From: Pseudomonadota bacterium
GTDB lineage: Bacteria > Pseudomonadota > Gammaproteobacteria > Burkholderiales > Burkholderiaceae_D
Length of the DNA stretch: 17,347 nucleotides
NCBI GenBank assembly: GCA_023389425.1
Contig: JAEWEK010000360.1
Coordinates: forward strand, 1-17,347
Direction of reading: 5' to 3'
Part shown: positions 7,206 to 14,795 of the stretch, one piece after another
How positions within the stretch are numbered: position 1 is the first letter of the stretch
Layout of the letters: every line of letters starts with the position of its first letter
Notes under the pieces: generated by a model
What the model saw: the letters and a program-made list of their open reading frames with translations, nothing else
Database searches by the model: none
Told to the model about the DNA's origin: nothing
Made by a program: the position numbers and the translations under genes

Positions 7206-8968
7206 TGAATCCAGAAATCACCGAGACCACGGGCGCGGAAGCAGGCGCGGAACCTGCCGCCAAGCCGAAGCGCCGCCCGCGCGCCGCCAAGGCCGACGCC
7301 GCGCCGGCGAAGGCCGCCACGCCGGAAGGCGACGCGCCCGCCGCCGACAAGCCCAAGCGCACCCGCAAGCCCGCGGCGCCCAAGGCCGAAGTGGCCGAAG
7401 CCGCTCCCGCCGCGCCAGCGCCGGCTGAAGCCGCGGCTGCGCCGGAAGGCCAGCGCAAGGCGCGCGGCCCGCGCCAGATGCGCGAACAGCGCCAGGCCCG
7501 CGCCAGGAACGAGCCGGCGATGCCGCAGGCCGAAGGCGAACAGCCGGCAGCGAGCGCCGCCGAGCCGCAGCGCGACGCCAGGGCCGAGCAGCCGCACGGC
7601 AAGCAAAAGCAGGGCAAGCACAAGCACGGCAAGCAGCAACAGGGCAAGCAGAAGCAAGGCAAGCCGCAGGCGGCCAGGGGCGGCCAGCAGCAGGGCAAGG
7701 GCAATGCGGCCGACGCCGTGTTCTCCTTCGTCACCTCGGACGATTTCGACGCCGCCGAAGGCGCGCGCGGCGGCCAGCCCAAGGCCAAGCTGCGCCGCGA
7801 CCTGACCGCCGAAGACGACGCGCCCAAGCTGCACAAGGTGCTGGCCGAAGCCGGCCTCGGCTCGCGCCGCGACATGGAAGAACTGATTATCGCCGGCCGC
7901 GTGTCGGTCAACGGCGAGCCGGCCCACATCGGCCAGCGCATCCTGCCGACCGACGCCGTGCGCATCAACGGCAAGCTCCTGCAGCGCAAGACCAGCAACA
8001 AGCCGCCGCGCGTGCTGGTGTACCACAAGCAGGCCGGCGAAATCGTCAGCCACGACGATCCGGAAGGCCGTCCCTCGGTGTTCGACCGCCTGCCGACCAT
8101 GAAGACCGGCAAATGGCTGGCCGTCGGCCGCCTCGACTTCAATACCGAAGGCCTGCTGCTGTTCACGACCTCCGGCGACCTCGCCAACCGCCTGATGCAC
8201 CCGCGCTACAACATCGAGCGCGAATACGCGGTGCGCACGCTGGGCGAGCTGGAGGAAGGCATGCGCCAGAAGCTGCTGGCCGGCGTCGAGCTGGAGGACG
8301 GCCTGGCCGCGTTCAGCAAGGTGCAGGACGGCGGCGGCGAAGGCGTCAACCGCTGGTACCGCGTGGTGATCGGCGAAGGCCGCAACCGCGAGGTGCGCCG
8401 CATGTTCGAGGAAGTCGGCCTGACCGTGTCGCGCCTGATCCGTACCCGCTACGGCATGATGACCCTGCCGAGCGGCCTGAAGCGCGGCCGCTGGGACGAG
8501 CTGGACGAGCACGAGGTGCGCGCGCTGATGGGCGCGGTTGGCATCGAGAAGAAGGGCGGCTCGGCCGAGGGCAAGGGCAAGCAGAACGGCAGGGGCGGTC
8601 CGAAGCAGCAAGATCCGCGCCGCGCCGACGGCAACCGCATCGACCGCGCCGACGCCAATCGCAATGCCGATCCTTTCGGCCCGCAGGTCGTGCGTGCCGG
8701 CTCGACGCAGGGCGGCGGCATGCCGGGCGCGCGCAATGCGCCGCCGGGCAAGGGTAATCGCACGGGCAATCCGTTTTCGGGCCAGGGCGGCGGCGGGCGC
8801 GGCCAGGGACAAGGGCAGCGCCGTTCGGGCGGTGGCGGCGGACAGCGCCAGCCGGACCCGCTGCAGACGACGTTTGGTTTCGGCGGCAATACCGGCGGCG
8901 GGCGCCGCGGCGGCCAGGGTCCGCGCGGCTCCGAGCACGGCCTGCCGCGCCGCGGGCGCCGGGGTTAA
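7202..8968 (+). CDS. rluB: 23S rRNA pseudouridine synthase, RluB type, with long low-complexity extensions
   Basis: This enzyme converts a uridine of 23S rRNA helix 89 (E. coli position 2605) to pseudouridine during large-subunit assembly. The conserved core is at about 208-447. An S4 RNA-binding domain (208-258, KLHKVLAEAGLGSRRDMEEL) is followed by the RsuA/RluB catalytic domain with the catalytic Asp312 in GRLDFNTEGLLLF, then GEGRNREVRRMFE (391-403). The protein is 588 residues against roughly 290 in E. coli. The excess is an N-terminal Ala/Pro/Lys-rich region (1-200) containing a GKQ/GKH repeat, and a C-terminal Gly/Arg/Gln-rich tail (450-588), both likely disordered and RNA-binding. It starts inside the scpB stop (ATGATGA; the ATG at 7205 is an alternative). 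RluE/RluF are less likely because of the neighbourhood and core sequence. Confidence 0.92.
   Translation: MMNPEITETTGAEAGAEPAAKPKRRPRAAKADAAPAKAATPEGDAPAADKPKRTRKPAAPKAEVAEAAPAAPAPAEAAAAPEGQRKARGPRQMREQRQARARNEPAMPQAEGEQPAASAAEPQRDARAEQPHGKQKQGKHKHGKQQQGKQKQGKPQAARGGQQQGKGNAADAVFSFVTSDDFDAAEGARGGQPKAKLRRDLTAEDDAPKLHKVLAEAGLGSRRDMEELIIAGRVSVNGEPAHIGQRILPTDAVRINGKLLQRKTSNKPPRVLVYHKQAGEIVSHDDPEGRPSVFDRLPTMKTGKWLAVGRLDFNTEGLLLFTTSGDLANRLMHPRYNIEREYAVRTLGELEEGMRQKLLAGVELEDGLAAFSKVQDGGGEGVNRWYRVVIGEGRNREVRRMFEEVGLTVSRLIRTRYGMMTLPSGLKRGRWDELDEHEVRALMGAVGIEKKGGSAEGKGKQNGRGGPKQQDPRRADGNRIDRADANRNADPFGPQVVRAGSTQGGGMPGARNAPPGKGNRTGNPFSGQGGGGRGQGQGQRRSGGGGGQRQPDPLQTTFGFGGNTGGGRRGGQGPRGSEHGLPRRGRRG
7598..7663 (+). 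repeat. Short in-frame tandem-like repeat in rluB
   Basis: A-rich copies of an imperfect GGCAAGCA(A/G) unit encode a Gly-Lys-Gln/His repeat at residues 133-154 of RluB. The base composition (long runs of A, G and C with almost no T) differs from the surrounding gene. Such repeats can change in length between strains. Confidence 0.65.
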
Positions 8969-8981
8969 GTCAGCTTCGGAA

Positions 8982-9010
8982 CGTCAGCCCCGCGCAGGCG
9001 GGGACCCATA
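8982..9010 (+). repeat. Palindromic intergenic repeat, unit 1 of an inverted pair
   Basis: The core CCCCGCGCAGGCGGGG (8988-9003) forms a hairpin. It is flanked by CGTCAG on the left and ACCCATA on the right. It lies 13 bases after the rluB stop and faces the unit at 9056-9084, together making a REP/BIME-like structure of about 100 bases. Confidence 0.75.
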
Positions 9011-9055
9011 AAGCGCGTGCTTGGCCGCACCTGACGTTTCGGCCTTCAAACTGCG

Positions 9056-9084
9056 TATGGGTTCCCGCCTTCGCGGGGACGACG
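9056..9084 (-). repeat. Palindromic intergenic repeat, unit 2 of an inverted pair
   Basis: This begins TATGGGTTCCCGCC and ends CGGGGACGACG. On the minus strand it is the same element as 8982-9010, including the outer CCCATA edge. No gene or further motif is visible from 9085 to 9190 apart from a small hairpin AGCTT/AAGCT (9156-9160, 9165-9169) without a proper T-run. Confidence 0.75.
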
Positions 9085-9190
9085 GTGTTTCGGTTGGCCG
9101 TGATCCGTCATTACGCCGCGCCGCAACATTCCACCCATGCGTGATAAAAACAACAAGCTTGCCCAAGCTGTTCATTTAGCAGTGGGTCGA

Positions 9191-9219
9191 TTGCGGCTAA
9201 AGAGGTTTTTGGTTATAAT
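9191..9219 (+). promoter_or_regulatory. Strong sigma70 promoter of the rimP-nusA-infB operon
   Basis: TTGCGG (9191-9196) and a perfect TATAAT (9214-9219) are separated by the ideal 17 bases. This is the best promoter in the window. Transcription should begin near 9226, about 125 bases before rimP, leaving room for the leader and terminator described next. Confidence 0.85.
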
Positions 9220-9225
9220 TCACAG

Positions 9226-9317
9226 CCTAATCAAAGTTCTTCCCAGCGTTTTCGTGGTGCAAGTGCTTTCATCTGGTTGGGAATGTAAAAAGATGGGCAG
9301 ATGCCCATTTTTTTTTT
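9226..9317 (+). ncRNA. Leader RNA / putative attenuator upstream of rimP-nusA-infB
   Basis: Between the strong promoter and rimP lies a short leader that folds into two stems. The first is TTCCCAGC (9240-9247) with GTTGGGAA (9276-9283), eight pairs including one G-U. The second is the terminator stem at 9293-9308 followed by ten T. A terminator inside a leader, before genes that must be expressed, implies conditional read-through. Attenuator-like leaders have been described upstream of the rimP-nusA-infB operon in other proteobacteria, and NusA could feed back on its own leader (inference). CCCA of the first stem could also pair with TGGG of the terminator, a weak hint of alternative folds. 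Confidence 0.6.
9293..9317 (+). terminator. Intrinsic terminator within the rimP leader
   Basis: ATGGGC (9293-9298), loop AGAT and GCCCAT (9303-9308) form a perfect six-pair stem. It is followed at once by T at 9308-9317, ten in a row. It lies downstream of the operon promoter and 32 bases before the rimP start. Confidence 0.85.
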
Positions 9318-9338
9318 GTTGAACGGTTTTTTCGCCCT

Positions 9339-9343
9339 GGAGA
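9339..9343 (+). promoter_or_regulatory. Ribosome binding site that fixes the GTG start of rimP
   Basis: GGAGA stands six bases before GTG 9350. No ATG in frame gives a complete RimP N-terminus, so this site decides the start. Confidence 0.8.
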
Positions 9344-9349
9344 AGTGCG

Positions 9350-9835
9350 GTGCAGCAGTTTGAATTGATCGCCACGACGGTCGCCGGCCTGGGCTACGAG
9401 CTCGTGGACGTCGAGCGCGGCGAGCGCGGTATTTTACGTGTGTACATTGATTTCCCGGCCGCCGACGCGGACGAGAAAGGTCCGATCACGGTCGAGGATT
9501 GCGCGACCGTGAGCCACCAGCTGTCGCACGTGCTGACCGTGGAAAACGTCGATTACGAACGGCTCGAAATTTCTTCGCCGGGGCTGGACCGGCCGGTGCG
9601 CACGATGGCCGACTTCGCCCGCTTCGCCGGGCACGAAGCCACGGTCAAGCTGCGCGTGGCGGCCCCGGGCACGAACCGCAAGACCTTCACCGGCATCTTG
9701 CGCGCCCCGGAAGGCGACAAGGTCGGTCTGGAATTTGATAGCAAGGATGGTGCGGCGTTGTTGGAATTTACCCTCGCCGAATTGGACAAGGCACGTTTGG
9801 TGCCGCAGGTGGATTTTAGGAGCCGCAAAGCATGA
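9350..9835 (+). CDS. rimP: Ribosome maturation factor RimP
   Basis: RimP is a cytoplasmic assembly factor that binds the free 30S subunit and helps ribosomal proteins S12 and S19 join. The protein is 161 residues, close to the usual 150-160. The N-terminal domain opens with the typical GLGYELVDVE (13-22) and contains the signature LEISSPGLDRPV (72-83). The C-terminal Sm-like domain (about 84-155) includes FTGILRAPEGDKVGLEFD (113-130). It uses a GTG start behind a good ribosome site. Its stop overlaps nusA as ATGA, so the two are likely coupled. It is the first gene of the operon driven by the promoter at 9191-9219. Confidence 0.95.
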   Translation: MQQFELIATTVAGLGYELVDVERGERGILRVYIDFPAADADEKGPITVEDCATVSHQLSHVLTVENVDYERLEISSPGLDRPVRTMADFARFAGHEATVKLRVAAPGTNRKTFTGILRAPEGDKVGLEFDSKDGAALLEFTLAELDKARLVPQVDFRSRKA

Positions 9836-11400
9836 GTCGCGAAGTTTTGTTATTGGTTGATGCGCTGGCGCGCGAAAAGAACGTCGATAAGGAAGTCGTG
9901 TTCGGGGCACTCGAGTTTGCCCTGGCCCAGGCGACCAAAAAACGCTACGAAGGCGAAGTCGACATCCGCGTGTCCATCGACCGCGAAACCGGCGAATTCG
10001 AGTCTTTCCGCCGCTGGCACGTCGTTCCCGACGAAGCCGGCCTGCAGCTGCCTGACCAGGAAATCCTGCACTTCGAAGCCAAGGAACAAATCCCTGACAT
10101 CGAGGTCGACGAGTACATCGAAGAGCCGATCGAGTCGGTCGAATTCGGCCGCCGCTTCGCCCAGGACACCAAGCAGGTGGTCCTGCAGCGCGTGCGCGAT
10201 GCCGAGCGCGAGCAGATCCTGCAAGACTTCCTCGAGCGCGGCGACGCGCTGGTCACCGGCACCATCAAGCGCATGGAGCGCGGCGATGCCATCGTCGAGT
10301 CGGGCAAGATCGAAGCGCGCCTGCCGCGCGACCAGATGATCCCGAAGGAAAACCTGCGCATCGGCGACCGCGTCCGTGCCTTCATCCTGCGCGTCGACCG
10401 CAATATGCGCGGCCCGCAGGTGATCCTGTCGCGCACCGCCCCTGACTTCATCATGAAGCTGTTCGAGCTCGAAGTGCCCGAGATCGAGCAGGGCCTGCTG
10501 CAGATCAAATCGGCCGCCCGCGACCCGGGCGTGCGCGCCAAGATCGCCGTCTACACGGCCGACAAGCGCATCGACCCGATCGGTACCTGCGTCGGCATGC
10601 GCGGCTCGCGCGTGCAGGCCGTCACCGGCGAGCTGGGCGGGGAGCGCGTGGACATCGTGCTGTGGTCGGAAGACCCGGCCCAGTTCGTGATCGGCGCGCT
10701 GGCCCCGGCCAACGTGTCCTCGATCATGGTCGACGAAGAAAAGCACGCGATGGACGTGGTGGTGGACGAAGAGAACCTGGCGATCGCGATCGGCCGTTCG
10801 GGCCAGAACGTGCGCCTGGCGTCCGAGCTGACCGGCTGGAAGATCAACATCATGACCGCCGAGGAATCGGCCAACAAGGTCGCGCAAGAAACCGCGGCGA
10901 TCCGCACGCTGTTCATGGAGCGCCTGGACGTCGACCAGGAAGTGGCCGACATCCTGGTCGAGGAAGGTTTCGCCAGCCTTGAAGAAATCGCCTACGTCCC
11001 CATTTCGGAAATGCTCGACATCGAGTCGTTCGACGAAGACACCGTCAACGAACTGCGCACCCGCGCTCGCGACGCGCTCGTGACCGAAGCGATCGCCTCC
11101 GAAGAAGGCCTGGAAGGCATGGAGGACGCGCTGGTCAATCTCGACGGCATGGACCGCACCACCGCCGGCAAACTGGGCCTGGCGGGTATCAAGACGCTCG
11201 AGCAATTCGCAGGCCTGGCCTACGACGAATTCGGCGCCATCCTGGCGCTGCCGATCGACCGCGCGCGCGAACTGATCAAGAACGAGTTTAACGATGTGTC
11301 CGACGACGAGATGAAACTGGTCGACGCCAAATACGACGACCGTGCCAAGGGGTTGCAGGCGAAAGCCTGGAACCAGGTGGAAGCCACCGCCAAGGCGTAA
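9832..11400 (+). CDS. nusA: Transcription elongation/termination factor NusA
   Basis: NusA binds RNA polymerase and nascent RNA, promoting pausing, intrinsic termination and, with other Nus factors, antitermination of rRNA operons. The 522 residues show the full proteobacterial layout. An N-terminal polymerase-binding domain (about 1-130) is followed by an S1 domain (135-200), KH1 (about 230-300) with GMRGSR at 255-260, and KH2 (302-370) with AIGRSGQNVRLASELTGW at 319-336. Two C-terminal acidic helix-hairpin repeats (about 368-420 and 440-492) follow, which in E. coli contact the polymerase alpha subunit. Length is normal with no truncation. AGGAG at 9818-9822 precedes the ATG, which overlaps the rimP stop. 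infB follows after 46 bases. Autoregulation through the leader is plausible but not shown. Confidence 0.97.
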   Translation: MSREVLLLVDALAREKNVDKEVVFGALEFALAQATKKRYEGEVDIRVSIDRETGEFESFRRWHVVPDEAGLQLPDQEILHFEAKEQIPDIEVDEYIEEPIESVEFGRRFAQDTKQVVLQRVRDAEREQILQDFLERGDALVTGTIKRMERGDAIVESGKIEARLPRDQMIPKENLRIGDRVRAFILRVDRNMRGPQVILSRTAPDFIMKLFELEVPEIEQGLLQIKSAARDPGVRAKIAVYTADKRIDPIGTCVGMRGSRVQAVTGELGGERVDIVLWSEDPAQFVIGALAPANVSSIMVDEEKHAMDVVVDEENLAIAIGRSGQNVRLASELTGWKINIMTAEESANKVAQETAAIRTLFMERLDVDQEVADILVEEGFASLEEIAYVPISEMLDIESFDEDTVNELRTRARDALVTEAIASEEGLEGMEDALVNLDGMDRTTAGKLGLAGIKTLEQFAGLAYDEFGAILALPIDRARELIKNEFNDVSDDEMKLVDAKYDDRAKGLQAKAWNQVEATAKA

Positions 11401-11446
11401 TTTGCATTTCTTATCATCTGCCGCGACACATAGAAAAGAGGACTGA

Positions 11447-14263
11447 ATGGCGAGTAACAACGTAGCCCAATTTGCCACCGAACTGAAGATGCCTGCAGAC
11501 CTGCTGCTGACGCAGCTGCGTTCTGCCGGCGTCGAGAAGAGTTCGACGTCAGATCCCTTGTCGAAGGATGATAAGGACAAGCTGCTCGACCACCTGCGCC
11601 GCACCCACGGCGCCGGTGCGCAAACCGAAAAGAAGAAGATCACCATCACGCGCAAGGAAACCAGCGAGATCAAGCAGGCTGACGCCACCGGCAAGTCGCG
11701 CACGATCCAGGTCGAGGTGCGCAAGAAGCGTACCTTCGTCCAGCGCGAAGACCAGCTGACCACGCCGGCCGCCGCGCCGGTGGAAGCGGCCGCGCCGGTG
11801 GTCGATCCGGCCGAGCAGGCACGCCGCGAGGAAGACGCCAAGCGCCAGCGCGAGCTGATCGCGCGCCAGGAAGCCGAGCTGCGCGAGAAGCAGGAGCGCC
11901 TGGCCAAGCTGGAAGCCGAGAAGGAAGCCCAGGCCAAGGCCGCCGAAGAACAAGCCAAGCGCGACGCCGAAGCCGCCGCCAAGCGCGACGCCGAGCGCAA
12001 GTCCGCTGAAACCGCCGGCGCCGCCGCCGCCAAGACCGATGCCGCGCGCAAGGCCGAAGACGAGGAAGCCAAGCGCAAGTCCGAAGCCGCCGCCAAGGAA
12101 GCCGCCGAGCGCGCCGCCGAAACCGAGCGCGCGCGCAAGGCCGTGGCCGACGAAGTCGCGCAGATCCGCCTGATGATGAGCCAGCCGCGCCGCGTGATCA
12201 AGGCGCCGGAGCCGACCCCGGCACCGGTGGCCGCCAAGGCCAAGCCGGCCGAGGGCACGCTGCACAAGCCGGCCGACAAGAAACCGGCGGGCGCCACGGC
12301 CGACGCGCCCAAGAAGGGCGACAAGAAATCGATCAAGTCGGCCAATGTGGCCTCGACCTGGTCGGACGACAAGAAACGTGGCGGCGCGGGCATCAAGACG
12401 CGTGGCGCGGCGCCGGTCGGCCGTGACGGCTGGCGCGGTGGCGCCAAGGGCCGCCGCTCGCATGGCGACGACCGCGAGTCGAACTTCCAGGCCCCGACCG
12501 AAGCGAAGGTGCATGACGTCTACGTGCCGGAAACCATCACCGTGGCCGAACTGGCGCACAAGATGGCGGTCAAGGCCTCCGAGGTCATCAAGCAGCTGAT
12601 GAAGCTGGGCCAGATGTGCACCATCAACCAGGTGCTGGACCAGGAAACGGCCATGATCGTGGTCGAGGAAATGGGCCACAAGGCGCACGCCGCCGCGGTG
12701 GACGATCCGGAGGCGATCCTGGCCGACCAGGGCGAGCAGACCCACTACGAATCGTCGCCGCGCGCGCCGGTCGTCACGGTCATGGGCCACGTCGACCACG
12801 GCAAGACCTCGCTGCTGGACTACATCCGCCGCGCCAAGGTCGCCGCGGGCGAAGCCGGCGGCATTACCCAGCACATCGGTGCGTACCACGTGGACACCCC
12901 GCGCGGCACCATCACCTTCCTCGACACCCCGGGCCACGAGGCGTTTACCGCCATGCGTGCCCGCGGCGCCAAGGCAACCGACATCGTCATCCTGGTGGTG
13001 GCGGCGGACGACGGCGTGATGCCGCAGACCAAGGAAGCAATCGCCCACGCGAAAGCCGCCGGCGTGCCGCTGGTGGTGGCGATCAACAAGATCGACAAGC
13101 AGGGCGCCAACGCCGACCGCGTGACCCAGGAACTGGTGGCCGAAGGCGTGGTGCCGGAAGAATACGGCGGCGATTCGCCGTTCGTCCCGGTGTCGGCCAA
13201 GACCGGCCAGAACATCGACGCGCTGCTCGAGCAGGTGCTGCTGCAGGCCGAAGTGCTGGAGCTGAAAGCCCCGGTCGACGCCCCGGCAAAAGGCCTGGTG
13301 GTCGAGGCGCGCCTGGACAAGGGCCGCGGCCCGGTCGCCACCATCCTGGTGCAGGCCGGTACGCTCAAGCGCGGCGACGTCGTGCTGGCGGGCTCGTCCT
13401 ACGGCCGCGTCCGTGCGATGCTCGACGAAAACGGCAAGGCGATCGCCGAAGCCGGCCCCTCGATCCCGGTCGAGATCCAGGGCCTGACCGAAGTCCCGGC
13501 CGCCGGTGAAGAAGTGATGGTGATGGCCGACGAGCGCAAGGCGCGCGAAATCGCGCTGTTCCGTCAGGGCAAGTTCCGCGACGTCAAGCTGGCCAAGCAG
13601 CAAGCTGCGAAGCTGGAGAACATCCTCGGCCAGATGGCCGAAGGCGAAGTCCAGAACGTGCCGCTCATCATCAAGGCCGACGTGCAGGGTTCGCAGGAAG
13701 CGCTGGTCGGCTCGCTGCAGAAGCTGTCGACCTCGGAAGTGCGGGTGCAGATCGTGCACGCGGCCGTGGGCGGCATCTCGGAATCGGACGTCAACCTGGC
13801 GGTGGCCTCGAAAGCGGTCATCATCGGCTTCAACACCCGGGCCGACGCGTCGGCGCGCAAGCTGGCCGAAGCCAACGGCGTCGACATCCGCTACTACAAC
13901 ATCATTTACGATGCGATCGACGAGATCAAGGCGGCGATGTCGGGCATGCTGGCGCCGGAGCGGCGCGAGCACGTCACCGGCCAGGTCGAGATTCGCCAGG
14001 TCATCCTGGTGTCGAAGGTTGGCGCGATCGCGGGCTGCCTGGTCACCGACGGCGTGGTCAAGCGTACCTCCTCGGTCCGCCTGCTGCGCAACAACATCGT
14101 CGTGTGGACCGGCGAGATCGACTCGCTCAAGCGCTTCAAGGACGACGCCAAGGAAGTCCGTGCCGGCCTCGAGTGCGGCCTGTCGCTGAAGAACTACAAC
14201 GACATCCAGGTGGGCGACCAGCTGGAAGTGTTCGAGATCCAGGAAGTGGCCCGTACGCTGTAA
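11447..14263 (+). CDS. infB: Translation initiation factor IF-2
   Basis: IF-2 is the GTPase that brings initiator fMet-tRNA to the 30S subunit and promotes 50S joining. The 938 residues begin with an IF2 N-terminal subdomain (1-55). A very charged Ala/Glu/Lys/Arg-rich linker follows (about 110-240, probably helical), then a Lys/Gly-rich stretch and a second IF2_N module (about 360-410). The G domain has G1 GHVDHGKT (447-454), G2 with Thr474 in GGITQH, G3 DTPGH (493-497), G4 NKID (547-550) and G5 SAK (583-585). Domains II to IV with the fMet-tRNA-binding end complete the protein. All GTPase motifs are intact. AGAGGA at 11437-11442 is a good ribosome site. Shorter forms from internal starts, as in E. 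coli, are possible. A strong terminator follows 23 bases after the stop. Confidence 0.98.
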   Translation: MASNNVAQFATELKMPADLLLTQLRSAGVEKSSTSDPLSKDDKDKLLDHLRRTHGAGAQTEKKKITITRKETSEIKQADATGKSRTIQVEVRKKRTFVQREDQLTTPAAAPVEAAAPVVDPAEQARREEDAKRQRELIARQEAELREKQERLAKLEAEKEAQAKAAEEQAKRDAEAAAKRDAERKSAETAGAAAAKTDAARKAEDEEAKRKSEAAAKEAAERAAETERARKAVADEVAQIRLMMSQPRRVIKAPEPTPAPVAAKAKPAEGTLHKPADKKPAGATADAPKKGDKKSIKSANVASTWSDDKKRGGAGIKTRGAAPVGRDGWRGGAKGRRSHGDDRESNFQAPTEAKVHDVYVPETITVAELAHKMAVKASEVIKQLMKLGQMCTINQVLDQETAMIVVEEMGHKAHAAAVDDPEAILADQGEQTHYESSPRAPVVTVMGHVDHGKTSLLDYIRRAKVAAGEAGGITQHIGAYHVDTPRGTITFLDTPGHEAFTAMRARGAKATDIVILVVAADDGVMPQTKEAIAHAKAAGVPLVVAINKIDKQGANADRVTQELVAEGVVPEEYGGDSPFVPVSAKTGQNIDALLEQVLLQAEVLELKAPVDAPAKGLVVEARLDKGRGPVATILVQAGTLKRGDVVLAGSSYGRVRAMLDENGKAIAEAGPSIPVEIQGLTEVPAAGEEVMVMADERKAREIALFRQGKFRDVKLAKQQAAKLENILGQMAEGEVQNVPLIIKADVQGSQEALVGSLQKLSTSEVRVQIVHAAVGGISESDVNLAVASKAVIIGFNTRADASARKLAEANGVDIRYYNIIYDAIDEIKAAMSGMLAPERREHVTGQVEIRQVILVSKVGAIAGCLVTDGVVKRTSSVRLLRNNIVVWTGEIDSLKRFKDDAKEVRAGLECGLSLKNYNDIQVGDQLEVFEIQEVARTL

Positions 14264-14286
14264 TCACAGCCTTCGGAGTACCATCT

Positions 14287-14324
14287 GGGGTCAGGGAGTT
14301 TGCGCTCCCTGGCCCCAAGTTTTT
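14287..14324 (+). terminator. Intrinsic terminator after infB
   Basis: GGGGTCAGGGAG (14287-14298) and CTCCCTGGCCCC (14305-14316) form a 12-pair stem with one G-U pair and a six-base loop. AAG and five T (14320-14324) follow. It should end most rimP-nusA-infB transcripts before rbfA. The TGGGGTCAGG beginning also resembles a dispersed repeat motif seen in related genomes, so it may be a recruited repeat. Confidence 0.8.
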
Positions 14325-14340
14325 ATGAATCGCCACCGAA

Positions 14341-14368
14341 CGTCGTTCCCGCCTGCGCGCGAACGACG
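14341..14368 (-). repeat. Single palindromic intergenic repeat between infB and rbfA
   Basis: CGTCGTTCCCGCC followed by TGCGCGCGAACGACG gives a 28-base near-perfect palindrome. It is the same family as the units at 3937-3966 and 9056-9084. It lies only 16 bases before the rbfA ATG, so it occupies the rbfA leader and leaves that gene with a poor ribosome site. Confidence 0.72.
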
Positions 14369-14384
14369 ATAACAATAGATCACC

Positions 14385-14795
14385 ATGGCAAAACATAGCA
14401 AAAGCATCCCCCAGCGCGGCCAGCGGGTCGCCGACCAGATCCAGCGCGACCTGTCCGAGCTCATCAGCTTCGAGCTGAAAGACCCGCGGGTCGGCATGAT
14501 CACGCTCACCGAAGTGCAGCTCACGCCGGACTACGCGCACGCCAAGGTCTACTTCACGCTGCTGAAGGACAGCCCGGAAGCCGTGCGCGATACCCTGGCC
14601 GGCCTGAACAAGGCCTCCGGCTTCCTGCGCAATCTGCTGGGCAAGCGCCTGCACATCCACACGCTGCCGCAGCTGCACTTCATCCACGACACCTCGACCC
14701 TGCGCGGCATGGCGATGTCGGCGCTGATCGACCAGGCGATGGCCACCACCCGTCCGGCGGACGACGCCACCGACGAAGACGCGGATTCCGAGTGA
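14385..14795 (+). CDS. rbfA: Ribosome-binding factor A
   Basis: RbfA is a small KH-fold protein that binds the pre-30S subunit, assists maturation of the 16S rRNA 5' end and is important for cold adaptation. The 136 residues show the family pattern: VADQIQRDLSELISFELKDPRVG (start at 15), LTEVQLTPDYAHAKVYFTLL (41-60) and the central RLHIHTLPQLHFIHD (88-102). An acidic tail (124-136) ends the protein. It overlaps truB as GTGA. The start has almost no Shine-Dalgarno (AATAGATCACC before ATG). Because a terminator and repeat separate it from infB, it may depend on read-through or on a promoter I cannot identify. Confidence 0.95.
   Translation: MAKHSKSIPQRGQRVADQIQRDLSELISFELKDPRVGMITLTEVQLTPDYAHAKVYFTLLKDSPEAVRDTLAGLNKASGFLRNLLGKRLHIHTLPQLHFIHDTSTLRGMAMSALIDQAMATTRPADDATDEDADSE

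Noticed and set aside
7139..8938. Minus-strand frame of 599 codons opposite rluB with hydrophobic Leu/Ala runs
   Set aside because: The hydrophobic runs are the complement of the Lys/Gln/Gly low-complexity codons of RluB, not real membrane helices.
9156..9169. AGCTT-GCCC-AAGCT hairpin as a terminator for rluB
   Set aside because: The stem has five pairs and the following TTCATTTAG is not a true T-run, so it is too weak to call.
9850..12447. Long minus-strand frame of 865 codons opposite nusA and infB
   Set aside because: The Ser/Ala-rich and His/Asp-rich sequence mirrors the codon pattern of the two conserved genes on the other strand, and it has no start signals or domains.
11549..13972. 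Minus-strand frame of 807 codons opposite infB
   Set aside because: It is entirely antisense to the highly conserved IF-2 gene and its composition is explained by third-position GC bias.
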